Shown here: positions 22,032-34,359 of the stretch, piece by piece
Position numbering within the stretch: position 1 is the stretch's first letter
Layout of the letters: the number at the start of each line of letters is the position of its first letter
NCBI GenBank assembly: GCA_010094025.1
Contig: ML991778.1
Span: forward strand, 1 to 64,000
DNA: 64,000 nucleotides
Source of the DNA: Viridothelium virens
Taxonomy: Eukaryota > Ascomycota > Dothideomycetes > Trypetheliales > Trypetheliaceae
Reading direction: 5' to 3'
Program-made: the position numbers and the translations under genes
Notes under the pieces: generated by a model
The model's database searches: none
Told to the model about the DNA's origin: nothing
What the model saw: only the letters and a program-made list of their open reading frames with translations

Positions 22032-23669
22032 CTTAGGAAGTTCTTGCTATAGGATACCAGATCTGTTAGCAGTTGAACAATTTTGGGTCGGCACCATGTT
22101 GTAAATAACAAGAATTACGGGTCAGAATATGTTCTTTTCCCCAAGGCAACTCGGAAGTCTAACATCTAAATTTATGGAAAGTTCATCCTCCAGAGATGAG
22201 TGATTAGAATAAGGAGAGATAGACGTACTAGAATGTGAAGCAATCAGGTCGCGAACGTATAGACTAATCTGCTGCTTAAGCTCCGGGAGGTTTGAAGTAG
22301 CTGATGAAGCATTGCATGGGGAAGTATTAAGAGTGATGGATGAGACTCAAATAGGACTGTAGTGGATCGTAGCTATCAACTCGGTCTGACGTACATTGAG
22401 ATGGCCTACCCAAAGGCAAATGGAGAATGAGAGAAGAAGAAATGGGTAGATCCATGGTGGAGAAACTGTTTGCGAGAGCTTTTACTTAAGCCGTAGTGTT
22501 GGATGTGTGTTTGGTGGGGCTTTCATCTCTTGGCTTTTCCAAAAGTTTTGTCTGGGTCAGCACGGCAGCCACACGTTCCAACTTCACGCCCATCGGCACT
22601 AAGGTAGCATCTCGATTTACGCATTCTACTCGTCAGTGCATCCATTCATGAACGCACTGCTTGTGCTCTTACTGTTGAAAATTCTCAGGACTTCTATGTT
22701 CCCATTTTTTTATTCAGCCGCTCCCGATGCCATCGCGACATACTATCAAAGACCTTCGGTACGGTCCTGCAAGGTACTCTAGCCATATTATATCAAGGAG
22801 CTTGGACTATTTACTATCATCTCGCTTCATGTACAAGCATGATCAAATCTCTCATCCATGCAAGGCCAAGGGTCGATGCGCATCATTGGCGGCAGGTAAT
22901 TCACATGATACATTGTTGCAGTCCTGCGCATCTGGTAAGTTTGGTCTCTGAGCTCTTTCCGTGTAACCAAAACCAGCGATTTTTATTTTCATCGACGCTA
23001 CGGGCTCCACATAGCGTAAAACGACTTGATTCCTTCAGAAAAGGCAAAGAAGATCTCATCAGGAATGTCACATCCATCATAAAACCGCAGAGCCATGGAT
23101 TATTGCTGTATCGTTCAAGTCGCGGCCAGCAGGCAGTGCCCTTGCTGTAAGCTCGACATCTTTTTTATTATCCTTTCTTTAAGCGATATATTCCTACAGC
23201 TTATGTCTTTAAGTGGGGTATTGGCTGAAGTAACACCGGTGGGTTTACGCTTAGCTTTAATGGCTCACATGTACACTCGCAACACCGTCGCTTCTCACAT
23301 ACACCTCCTGCTTCCTTCTTCAAGCGTCATACAGACCCCAAATCTATTTTGACGTCATTAAGGTGAGACTTCGTTGCATTCACTCACTTCTCTATTTCCT
23401 CTTTGATCTTCCTACTACCACTTTGTCCTTTTATTTACAGCAAGTGGGCTCGAGGACAATTTCAGCGAGCACTTTATTTGTTCAACCCTGACTATACATA
23501 ACTCACTTCTGACTCCGATTTATTTTCCGCAAGGCGATTCACGAAGGTTGGCGCTACATTTGAGACACATCTGCACGCGAAGTGAAACAAGTCGGTGGGG
23601 TTTGGGTTCCATGTGCCTCTATAATCACGTTGGAGATATTCTGACCAATAGCGCAGGTCAAATCTGTCG
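22032..23669. other. Long divergent intergenic region (ADE4 / DNA methyltransferase)
   Basis: 1.6 kb with only short unsupported frames. It carries the ADE4 promoter on the left and the methyltransferase promoter on the right. No transposon, tRNA or regulatory motif could be assigned. Confidence 0.45.
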
Positions 23670-25937
23670 ATGGCACCAATTTACAGCCGCCCAGAAGAAA
23701 TGATCATTCTCGATGATGACGATCCTATGCCCAGCGACGCCGATATAAGCTCTGTGTGCGAGGATAGCTCCGTGTGCGAGGAGGACGACCATGCTCTTGC
23801 CCTTGGTAAGCTAGCTCTTATAATGCGTTTAGGATATTATATCCGAATACTATGCCTGAGCATCCGTCATTTTGTGGACGGGGCGAGGGACTTTTTTGGA
23901 GCACCACGTCCAAAGTCAATTCCTGCTTAGTAGTGGAACGTACTGACTTTTGTAGGGATTGATGCCTCACTTCAAGCAACTACAGGGACTACCCACGCTC
24001 GGCAAAAGCCCATAAGGTCAAAAATGGCGGTGCTTAGATCTTCGTCTGGAGCCCGAAGCTCAAGGCGTACCTCGTCTCCTGTCCGCGAAATCTTGCCTTC
24101 ATGTACGAGCTTCCTTGGCGAGCGTATCGTGCCTGGCGATACCGTTGAACTCCAGTATAGTGATCGACTCTCAACCAACCCATCGAAATTGCCATCGGGG
24201 GATTTTCTACGAGTCTACGAAGTCCTACAAGAGCCGTCCTCGGAAGGCACGATCTTGCTGAAGGGTATCCTGTTTCGAAGAACAAAATATATGCAAGGAA
24301 CCTTCGTACGAAAAACGAATGAAGTCTGCATGCTGCTCGACTCATCTCCTGCGACTGAACAAGGCGAACTCGAGCAAAGTATGGTCTTGAGACCTCTGGA
24401 TACTGTGATTAAGAAGAGAGAACTGTGCCTCACCAATGAAGATTTCCCCTCCCACTCGTTTCGGCTCAGGCAACAAGCAAGGGGCGCGAATCGGTACAAT
24501 ATCTCCTACAACTACAATTTGGTCTGCAGATGGGCGTATATTGGCCAGGATCTTTGTTTCAGTAGCCCTCATTGGCTCAGTGAACGCGTTTTGATACGTT
24601 TATCTCAAGACATTTGTAGGATTATCCGGCAATCTGAGGACGTCTTCCTCACTTTAGGCGATCTGCGAAAGGCCAATCAGCGGAGGAGAGCAAGTCTTAG
24701 CACTGGGCGTGGAGATCAAGATATCATTAAACAGTACGTGGATCAATCGGCACGACTAGCGGGAAACCCTAAGCATTCGTCCAAGGCGGGCAGTACCCCA
24801 GGAGACGCTATCAACGTGGATGAGGAACCTGAGCTTTCCGTAATCAGGGAGACCATGAATTCGAACATTCAACCATCAGAAAGCGGGTCGCCTTTCAGCA
24901 ACAATGTGAGTAGCACTACCGGCCAGAGATCCTCCGAATCTAAACGATACACTGTCTGCGATGCCTTCTGTGGTGGTGGAGGCGTGTCCCAAAGTACACG
25001 GATGGCTGGGTTGGATGTCGTTCTGGCGGTTGATCAAGATCCTCATTGTGCAGTCACATACATGAAGAACCACCCAACTGTCGACATCTGTATTGAATCG
25101 ATCGACCACTTTATTCATCGATTCCATGGGAAGTGGCCACGGATTGATATCCTGCACATCTCGCCGCCATGCCAGTTTTTTTCTCCTGCCAAGACGTGGG
25201 CCAGCAATGAGGATGATGCCAATAGGGCTGCACTTTTTTCCGTCCATCATCTTATCGAAGCCATCAGACCGAGGGTTGTGACCATTGAACAGACTTTCGG
25301 TATCACCACCTCACCAAAGCACAAGGCATATTACCATGCCCTTCTAGGGATGTTCACTTCAAATGGGTACAACGTTCGCGCAAGAAATATTCGTTTTGCA
25401 GACTATGGTTCGTATCAATCACGTAGACGTTTAATCATGATTGGAACACGGTTAGTATCTCAGTTCTTATTTGATCACGAGATTAACTGGAGTTATAGCG
25501 CTGGCGAACCACTTATAGACTTCCCCCCTCCAACTCACAATCAGCACGGCGGCAATGGTCTCCCAAGCTGGCTCACTAAACGGGATTTCTTGGCCAAGAT
25601 TGGCAATCTCCCGCGCGGACCTCTACACTGGCCGGAAAACATGCGCCTGCGAGATGGGCTGCCAGAAGATCTTGACGATCAATTTGGGACCGTCACCACC
25701 AGTAATTCAGTCCCACACCCTGATGGTCACCGAGCTCTCACAACTCTCGAATTTGCCATCCTTCAGTCGTTTCCTGCCAACTATGATTGGAGTGATGACC
25801 AAGTCCCGAACTCAGTAGTGCGGAAGCAGATCGGAAACGCCGTACCACCAGCCAATTTCAGTCACTTTCTCAGACACATTCGTCAGAATCTTGAGAAGCT
25901 TGATGCTGAAATGGTACCAGGCGAAGTCGAGTCTTGA
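23670..25937 (+). CDS. rid: RID-like cytosine-5 DNA methyltransferase
   Basis: Two exons: 23670..23805 and 23956..25937 (150-nt intron, phase restored as ALGIDASLQ), 705 aa. An acidic N-terminus (MIILDDDDPMPSD, SSVCEDSSVCEEDD) precedes a BAH-like region (DTVELQY..DFLRVYEVLQE). The catalytic domain follows: motif I DAFCGGGGVSQ, motif IV HISPPCQFFSPAK with the catalytic Cys, motif VI as EQT rather than ENV, motif VIII QSRRRLIMIGTR, motif IX/X LTTLEFAILQSFP and KQIGNAVPP. The EQT motif VI and the short target-recognition region mark the fungal-specific RID/Masc1 clade, linked to repeat-induced point mutation or methylation of duplicated DNA in the sexual phase. It acts in the nucleus. Confidence 0.93.
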
Positions 25938-27079
25938 CTTTAATAAAGTGGATTTCGATTTGGGTTTTGGCGTAATCTCCTTTGTCTCCTCGGTTTATTA
26001 GTGGCTATGGCAGTTTTGGTGAAATTAGGTAGGTTCGGTTAATACCTGTCTGTTCGTTGCTTTTCGGTAACTACATAGATGCTGAACAATTTCACAAATA
26101 TTCGGACGGGCGATTCTGAATAAATTAGTCAGTACAGTCAGTACTCTGTAGACAACAAACATTCCCCTTTGAGATTAGTCTCTAACAACAACGTGTTGAT
26201 TACAGCCAGATTCGATTTACCATACTACAATTTATCAAGTCAACATTACGGAGCAGCTGTCGGATCAACTCTGGCTTGAACTCATGACTTGCTAAAGCCT
26301 ATAAGAGCTGTTATATTAGGGTCTTAAAAGTGCTTTCCTAACCAGTAAAAATTCGGACCTGAGTACAAAAAGAAGGCGGGAAACGTAGAAAATATAATAC
26401 TTATGGAAGAGAACAGACATACACAAAAATCTATCCAAGTCTGACGCAGAGACTCCCGGCCACATTTTGCAGGATGAGATGTGTACGGCGTGAGACCGAC
26501 ACTCACATGAAGAAAGATTGCAGACGAATGATCTCGATCACCCAATTCCGTCATATTACGATCGAGGCATCGAAACGAGGCACAGTTTAGGTGAAACTGG
26601 CTCTGAAGTGAGTTTCGGATTGAGAGAAAAGGTAAAATGAAACTGGCCACCAAGGTTGGGAGGCATATTTTAGGTAAACTCCTCATGATGTCATACCTAG
26701 GGAAATACGGTATGGTGGCACGGGTGGCATGGCTGGCTGGTTCCGTGCGCACCATAGCTGTGCCCCTTGACGTTGACGTGAATGAACTACGACATACCTT
26801 CTCTGTAGCTGAAACAATTCCATGGAGGCGCAATCTTGTATGGCCAGATCCCTGTCGATCGACAGAGGTTTCTGTCATGTAAGGCACCGTTCTTGCTCCA
26901 ATCCGACGAGAATGCCACGCATGCTGAATTCACACAGAGCGTCCCGATTACTACGAAACTTGAACTTTCCGAAAAGTATCGAATTCAACACGTGTAGGGA
27001 AAAATATGCATTTTGGGCATCATTGTGAAGAAAGCCAGTCCTCGTATGGTATTCTAACTAGCCCTTCTCGCTCTCACCG
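25938..27079. other. Intergenic region
   Basis: AT-rich in the first half. Frames of up to 187 codons on the minus strand (26324-26887) lack any family feature. No gene supported. Confidence 0.4.
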
Positions 27080-27822
27080 CTAAGCAGGCATTAGCACGCT
27101 ATCAATACCTCTTTCACCTATGTCTTCCCTTTTCCTCCATCCATCCCAATTTGCATCTGCTTCTAGCTTCTTGATCATATCTTCCGGGTCAAAATCGACT
27201 CCAATCGGATTGATGCGAAACTTCTCTCCCTCCATGAATGCTGTTGCATCTTCATTGTTCTCAAAACAGTCGACTTGCGTTTCGATACTATTGCCGTCGG
27301 GATCCTGATAATAGAGCGACACCGTGGGTCCATGGTTGACGCACCACCAAGGCTTTATCGAGTACTGAACGAGACGTTGACGATAGGCGAGCAGCAGGGC
27401 TTGTGGAGTGGGGAAGGTGAATGCAATGTGCTAAGGAGGTAAGACAGGTGAGTAATCGGAAGAATTCAGAGTAAAGAGAGATAACAAGCTTGAACCAAAT
27501 GACTTCTCGACTGCTCGTCTTCAAAAAATGAGGATATGAGACGGGAAAGTGCAGTCCTCAGACGTACATGGAGACCGCATGCATGGTGATCCTTTCTCTT
27601 GAGGCTAGGCGCCTCAATCAGAGCAATGCGATGATGTTCGTCATCATAAGTTATGAAACTCATCTGATGTGGGGCTTTGTGCGCCACATGTCCTCCTAGA
27701 AAATCGACGTAGAATTTTTCCATTTTGTCCAATTGGTTTGTGTATAGCACAATGTGCGCCAGCTTGATCGGAGATGTGACTTTGCCATTTGTAGCGTTGA
27801 AGTTGAAGCTGGAGGATGACAT
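27080..27822 (-). CDS. VOC/glyoxalase-fold protein (extradiol dioxygenase-like)
   Basis: Two exons: 27822..27568 and 27430..27080 (intron 137 nt, phase 0), 201 aa. One vicinal-oxygen-chelate domain: metal-ligand His in IKLAHIVLYTNQLDKMEKFY, second His in GLHHIAFTF (rebuilt at the splice junction), and a Glu ligand in YYQDPDGNSIETQVD. The layout matches single-domain extradiol ring-cleavage or fosfomycin-resistance-like proteins in fungi. The frame is open upstream of the chosen ATG, so a longer N-terminus is possible. The reaction is not predictable from sequence. Confidence 0.82.
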
Positions 27823-28496
27823 GGGGACAATCCTGATCGACGAAATAGAGAGTACGTGAGAAGTGGCTGATGTATATCTAGCCGGAATTTGACATACGCA
27901 AATGAATGATAACTTCGCTGTTTTGCAACCGCACCGCATACACTTTGGAACAATGTTAGGACTGTGTCTAAGCTAAGGTTGAGCGTTGTGAGTGATGGCA
28001 GGTGATCCTCGGTCCTATGGAGACTCACGCTTGAGCTAGAGGCTGGAATCGAAGCCACCGCGAATGGATGATGGGTGCTACAATCCCTTACAGACAGTCT
28101 CCCGGCTGATGTTTGGAATGTACGAGGTACAGGTATTTTGCTGAAAGGAACAGAGTTGCTGGCACCATCTGAACGATTGCAGCTTTCGAGTGATCAAGTT
28201 TCCAAGTACATGAAGCAACCGACACCCATGTATTCCAAGGCACGGATATTGACGGAGGAAGGGGTGGTTAGTAGGACAGGGTTGTTTGCTACTGCGGGGA
28301 AAGGTTGTATTACAGAGCGCGCTGGTTGCCTGACAGACGCGGCGAGGTCGTTCTGGCGAAGAGGAGTTTGACGAGTTTTTAGCTCTTACTAATAAAATTG
28401 GAGTGCTTCGTACGAATCATGGATATAGACGATATCGTAAACAGCACTACGAAATGAGCAAATCCTCACGTTCTCAAAGTAGTAAATAACCTCTTT
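27823..28496. other. Intergenic region
   Basis: A plus-strand frame of 98 codons (28075-28371) has no recognisable feature. No gene supported. Confidence 0.4.
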
Positions 28497-30551
28497 CTAC
28501 ATCACAACAGCAACATGATCATCCATATATTGCGTGATATCACCGAGAAAGCAGGCTGCTATGATGCTGACTCCCCCGAAGGCAATACTTGCATAGTAGA
28601 CCCACTTGTATGCTTCAGCGTAAGCGAGCTGGCCTGCAGCCACAACAGCATCCCAGGCAAGAGGGTTCTCCAGTCCTGGGAGCGCTTTCATTTCTTCGAG
28701 CAGTGAGGCCCCAGTGAGCGTTATGGCCTCTTTAATGACCTCGGGATTGGTAATGTTTAGCTTCATTTCCATGGTGCCCCCGACATAGTAAGTGACCAAA
28801 GGTACAAACTTTTGGATGAAAACGCTGATATCATCAATCAGTATTCCCGTCAGAACAGTATATGGAGGGACTTGGAAACTAACTTATAGTATGCGCAATA
28901 GCCAATACTGCCACCAATAACACGAATCGAGAGCGTCAGTGCCGAAACTGTGGCTATAAGATCATCGGGACAGATGATTGTGGTGATAATTGACGCAGGC
29001 ACCACAATTCCACCAATACCGAGGCCAGCAATGATGAGGATGATCCAGAGGACTTTGAGATTGTCTGGTGTAGCGACTGACATTGCGCCTGTGCCCGCGG
29101 TCATGAAGATGCATGATACGATCATGAGCTCCCGGTTGTGTCCACGGAACACTGACAAGAGCCAGAGGACAATGCAGGCACCGGCAAGGATAGAAAAGCC
29201 AATCGGTATGCCCCGTACACCGACGCCCACTGGGTTTTGACCGTAAACATTAAAGGCTTGCGTAGGCCAGAAGAGTAGCACTGAGAAGAAGTTGGCGCCG
29301 CTGATAAAGGTTATAACTAGAGTAAGGAGCAGAATACGAGGCGCCTGCTGTAAGCGCCGGGGAAACATGGGATGCTTCGCTCCGAATGTTTCCCAGAGAA
29401 CGAAGGCGATGAGCAAGACGACACCAAGAATCAGAGTGACGAGTACGTGAGGTGAGGACCACTTATACTGGTAACCAGCCCACTGGAGACCCATCATGAA
29501 TAGGAGCATGCTGTGATGTTGGATTAGCACTCGGAGAGTTAATTTGAGGTCTCATTGCTGAATGGACCTACCCGGATATGCTGAGGAAACCCCCAACATA
29601 ATCAATCTGAGAGAGAATCTCACTCCGAGAAAGGCCTTGTGAGTTGACCCGGGGAGGTGGAAAATAAAAAAAAACAACCATCACTAGACCAACAAGGGCC
29701 CATAAAGCACACCACAGCCCAATATACCGCCACGACGAGTGCGAGGCCACAAGTTGACCCCAAAGGACCGATGGACAGTAGGGGATAATTGTGAAGACGA
29801 GGACCGCAACGTACTTTCCCCGCTTTCGAGTGGGTGCAAGCTCTGAGGTGGCAGCCAGAGCAGTAAGCTCATTGATACCAGCTCCTATGCCTGCAAAGAC
29901 CATGCCACCTGTTCTCTTTCAGCATTCGATTGTTTAGGAGTCTAGCACCTGAGGTATTTCTCACCAATAAAAACATTCATAGTGTGTGCAGTTGAGCAAA
30001 TGATATTCCCCAGGATGAGAAAGCTCGCTCCTACGATTGCAACATATCGTCGACCTATCAGGTCGGACAAGCTTCCAACGAAAGGGCATACAGAGGCAAG
30101 TGCAAGCAAATTGCCTAGTACGAACCAAACCCACCGATCGACTCCTCCGATGTCGCGATAGATGTAAGGAGGAATCTATCGCTCAGGTCAGAATTGTGCA
30201 GTCTGTTGTTGGGGAAGGTCGCAGCTCACTCCACCAAATAGATATAGTGGAATCTGAGAGCCGGTCCAAAGGAATGCCATGGCGATGAGGGAGAGGATTC
30301 TTGCTGTCGTCATCTGAGATGAAAAGCAATATAATCAGCATCAAGTCCTGTTTTCTGCAGAGATTTCGACTCACTGGGGGTTCATGGTCGTGGTCCTCAT
30401 CATCTCCATACGTTCTCAGACCATCCTTTTCGTAGTAATTTGCATGTCCCGGAACCCGCTCTCGAGTCTTGATTTGCTCGACGTGTTCCAATTCAACCTC
30501 CTTTTCTTTGACGGACGTTGGACTTTCAGAGCCTGTTTCGATGGTGGCCAT
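28497..30551 (-). CDS. TRI12-like MFS efflux transporter
   Basis: Six exons: 30551..30375, 30313..30230, 30175..29965, 29908..29572, 29510..28884 and 28824..28497 (introns 54-61 nt), 587 aa; every junction keeps phase. After a cytosolic Glu/Lys-rich N-terminus the chain has about 14 hydrophobic segments. It has the DHA2/TRI12 features: GSLSDLIGRRYVAIVGA (motif A), FAGIGAGINELTALAATSELAPTRKRG (motif C-like), and a last extracellular loop ending before AYKWVYYASIAFGGVSII. TRI12 proteins export secondary metabolites or siderophores in exchange for protons at the plasma membrane. It sits about 8.5 kb from the RiPP-like precursor and could serve it, but this is only positional. Confidence 0.87.
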
Positions 30552-32038
30552 GCTGGCAGAAGAGCGACCAGATGTCGAAGGCTCGAATAGTGAATTGTCT
30601 GCACTTTCAGCCCACGAGTATCGATTTCTGGGTGACTTAGCGAGGAAGATCGCAAAAAGACGCGGGTAGAGCAACGAGATATACAAGGGGAATTGGCTAA
30701 CTCTAATGTCGCGCCTTCCTCCGGGGAGGCCTGTCTAGATTCCGTTGCTCCATGCAAGGCCACATGATTCTAGACGCTGTAATGGCTGGAAAGGGAAGTA
30801 GGTGAAGTCCCGGCTGCAGGGCACTGGATCGACTATGAACGCCCCTTCTTTGGTTTAGAGGACGGTAGAGCCTTGGCTTCAGGGCGGGTGGAGGTAGAAT
30901 TGACTCCTATCGGAGGCACCGTGCTGAGCCGCCATCAAAGTTGACGGCTGTGTACCGTAATCCACCGGGCACTCCGGCCCGGACGAGCAGGGAGCAAGCC
31001 TCGGTAACTTCCCATTGCTCCTCCACCCCCGCACGAACCATTGCGGGGCATGGCAAAATCTGGAGAATGCTCAATCGAAGGATTCGTATCTTCATCTGCA
31101 AGATTGCTTTGGCTGTAAGATGGCTAACGCTACTAGGGTCTTATTCAAGATCTATTACGCCGTATCGATTTTGACTGTTCCAATCATGTGTCGTGCTCTG
31201 AAACTCTCTGGCCTGACCAGGCTGCAGTCATTTCTTTTTCCGAGAAAATAGTGTGGTGCTAAAAAAGCTGTCACGGCATGTGTGGCATTCCAATCTTCCC
31301 GTTCGAAGTAAGCATGGACTGAAGTTGCCTTGCAGATCTGACGTTAGCTGAAGAATGGCGCCGCAACAGCTTTGATTGCTGCGCACATCAAGAGATCGTG
31401 CTTTACGTTAGCCGCGCCTCTGGCAGCTATCCCATTGAATATAACTTTCTTGGCTCGCGTCGACCCCTAGATCTTAAGGTTCATAGTTTCTGTCAAGGCT
31501 TCACGAAGATAGGATACCTCCGATGAACTGTGCCCGCGATCGACCATCATGTTTGTGCTGATATATCGATAGCCTAGTATGATAAAGTCAAAGAACCCTC
31601 TGACTAGCTACTTTAAGCCAATCTGACATAGGCCCTTGATGAGCCAGGACAAGAATCCGTTGACGTAGGACGAGTGTCCGACCCGAAGTAGACCACCAGC
31701 AGATTTTCCTATTACTGAAGAACTGATCTGGAGTGTCCCATCAGAGTATTGGGGCGAATCGAGTTATCAGGCGTGAGAAATCAATGTTTTCTCAGACTAT
31801 GATAGCACGTGCGGGCAACTTACTACACCTGCCATTGCCTGTCTCATAGACACCACCTGCTTCAATTCGAGCAACACTCAGCGAAAGGTTAGCTACAAGA
31901 CGACGCGCAAGAGACAATCCAGTTTCCTTTCTCATTCAAAGTTTCGAGCCCCTCGATCTTTCAATAACTTATTCTATTCTCCAAATCTACAAATTCAGCC
32001 ATATCTTCGTCTTCGACGTCATTACACCGATCAGAAAT
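30552..32038. other. Intergenic / gene-poor region
   Basis: No gene supported. The first 250 bases are the MFS pump promoter or 5' leader (the frame extends 45 codons upstream of the chosen ATG). The remainder has dense stops in all frames, consistent with decayed DNA. Confidence 0.45.
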
Positions 32039-32460
32039 TCACCGATGTTCATGAATTAGATCCACGACCAGGTCTGCAATGCCATAGAAAGTGGCTTACG
32101 GTGTAGCTGAGATTGGCGCTAGGAAAAATACTACTCTAGCATCAACCACACGCAATCCTTGTATACCCTTCACCTGCGCTCCGCGATTCGGCGTCAATAA
32201 CCCCTGCGCCATGGTGCCAAGCTACACTAAACGTCGTAAACGCTCATCAGTACCCGCGTCTAGTGACTCGATGATAATTTTGAGCAACCAGACGGAGGCA
32301 CCTTGCCTTCAACGATTTTCCGAAAGGGAGCCAACCGTACAAATCGTATGGCACATGGGAGGACATTGCGAAGCCATGCAATGTCGACATATGTGAGGAG
32401 ATATTTGAGCAGCATGATGGGGGCCTTCGCCGGCTTGGAAGAAGCCAGGCTGATCTGTCC
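32039..32460 (-). pseudogene. GMC oxidoreductase C-terminal relic, RIP-like mutations
   Basis: Reading the minus strand gives the C-terminal signature of glucose-methanol-choline oxidoreductases: LGTMAQGLL..., VKGIQGLRVVDARV, PISATP, a stop, then ATFYGIADLVVDLIHEHR and the final TGA at 32041..32039. Upstream, a different frame reads DIAWLRNVLPCAIRFVRLAPF, resembling the family's penultimate region. In-frame stops are TAA at 32098..32096 where the family has Gln, and TAG at 32224..32222, where a TGG Trp is a plausible ancestor. Both are G:C to A:T changes. A frameshift lies near 32270. It is non-functional. Confidence 0.6.
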
Positions 32461-34359
32461 ACGCGAAGTATGTGTACAGAGGAGTGCGCCTACCAAGATA
32501 TACGTTTACTGCCCGAACCTAAGAGCGATAGGCATATAGACCGCTCGCATCTTCATGTGGTTTTTGGCTGAATCTAGACCCAGAAATTCCGTATCCGCTG
32601 AGATCCAACTGCGTGTTCCTGGTGCACTGGTTGCTGCTCTGCCAAGGGAAACATGATCCACTGCTACCTACTCCACAGGTAGATATACGTTACACGTATT
32701 CGAAGTATTTTAAATTGGGGATAGCCAAATGCAGTGACTTCGTCAATAGCAGCTTGTCGCAATTTCTGAACCCATTACAGAGCTAGGTGATTAAGAGGAT
32801 CTTGGCTAATGTAGCGTGAGTCGACAACCATGTGAGTTGTAGCCCTAGAAAGCTATTCTCGTACTTCAACACCGGATAACATGAAGACATGCGATACTCT
32901 GTAGGCAGCGTCTATCCTTCAAAATCATTCTCATAGCTGTGAGCACACTATCCGCCCCGATTCGTTCGATAATGACATTTTTAACAAGAGTGCTTAATTT
33001 ATTGAAACACCATCCAAAAGATTAGCTATAACAGATGAATGAAGAGTTTCATTATCCCAGTTCCCCACCCGCTGCCCAAATTCTCGTGCAAAGCATTGTT
33101 GATATCGAGATGATCTTATTGACAAGTAGCATGAAAGGCTTGATGCACTATCTCCCGAATGGGCATCTGCGTATGGCCGATGCTGTGATCATTGGTCCTT
33201 TGAAGCCGAAAAACTTACGGATGTTTATTTGTTCGGTCATACGAATGGTGATCAGGGGTTAGGGGAAGGACTTTCCAGACTCCAAAACTGCCTATCGTAG
33301 TACGATACCCCGAGGAGTCACTTTCCAGTCAACCTGCAAAGCAGAACGTAAGAAAGGGTTCGTCTTGGATAGGCTAGTGCCTGTCGAGGCTGACTTTTCA
33401 GCCAATCAGCCTAGAAAACTCGGTTCTGCAACCAAAAGCTAGAGTAGAGCTTACAGATCTCTACCTAACACGAGGCAATAGCAACCAAGGCGCATTTATT
33501 TGTCGCTGCTAACATTGATATTTCGTGCATTGAGAGCGCGAGCACACCATAGAGCAAGGATCATCTTTGTTTGTGCCAGCTTCTCATCTCCAAAAATGTG
33601 ATTCATCTCTCTCAAAAAATTGGCTCAAGAGATAAGACTGGTTTTTACGACGAGACTATTTGAGCACAAACATGAGAAATTACCAAGTTCGGGAAGTCGA
33701 GGGCTGTCAGGACGCAACTTGGCGCAATTGTTCTGATGATACATTGGGTCATGGCTGCAAAATTTTTGAGGTCCAAACGCGGACCCTAGAGCAATTGAAA
33801 GAAGTCAGTAAAAGACTCATAGCTTATGAGCTTGGTAGAGTAGCTTGATTGTTACTATTGGCTCATCCCGGTATTATTTTCACTGATCCGGGAATTAGCT
33901 GCCTTGCCTTCTGGTAATGCTCACGCGATAGCGTAGCTGTGTAAAGGACTACAAACATATTTTAATCTGGGCTCATTATTCAGTACTAGAAAGACGCTCA
34001 AACGCTTCTAAGATCTCCTGACTTGGCGCTCGCACGATTTTTGTATCACGAACAGCACAGGCGACCCTGACGCGGACTTTCCTTTTGCAAATTGTGGCAT
34101 GAGATAGAGTATGCTTGTGCGCAACCATTGCCTATCACTCATGCTGAGATGACGCCTGAAGCAACAACCCGCGGCAGAATCTCTGCAGTGTCATTGGCCC
34201 ACACACCTTACCGTATAGCCCGTGGTATCACATTCATCAATCACGAGGGGTCATTCACCTTAAGCGTACCTATCAGTAAGGCTCCAGAAATACAACCACA
34301 TATGGGTGGATTTTCTCCTATTCACAACTCACTGATCTGCGACTCGACCTCTCGACGAT
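32461..34359. other. Gene-poor region
   Basis: AT-rich with short frames only. The left part (to ~32830) may hold more of the GMC relic, since the minus strand reads AIDEVTAFGYPQFKI, but this is not assignable. No gene supported; it includes the dioxygenase promoter at the right end. Confidence 0.4.

Noticed and set aside
26324-26887. Minus-strand frame of 187 codons
   Set aside because: No start context, domain or compositional support; flanked by AT-rich non-coding DNA.
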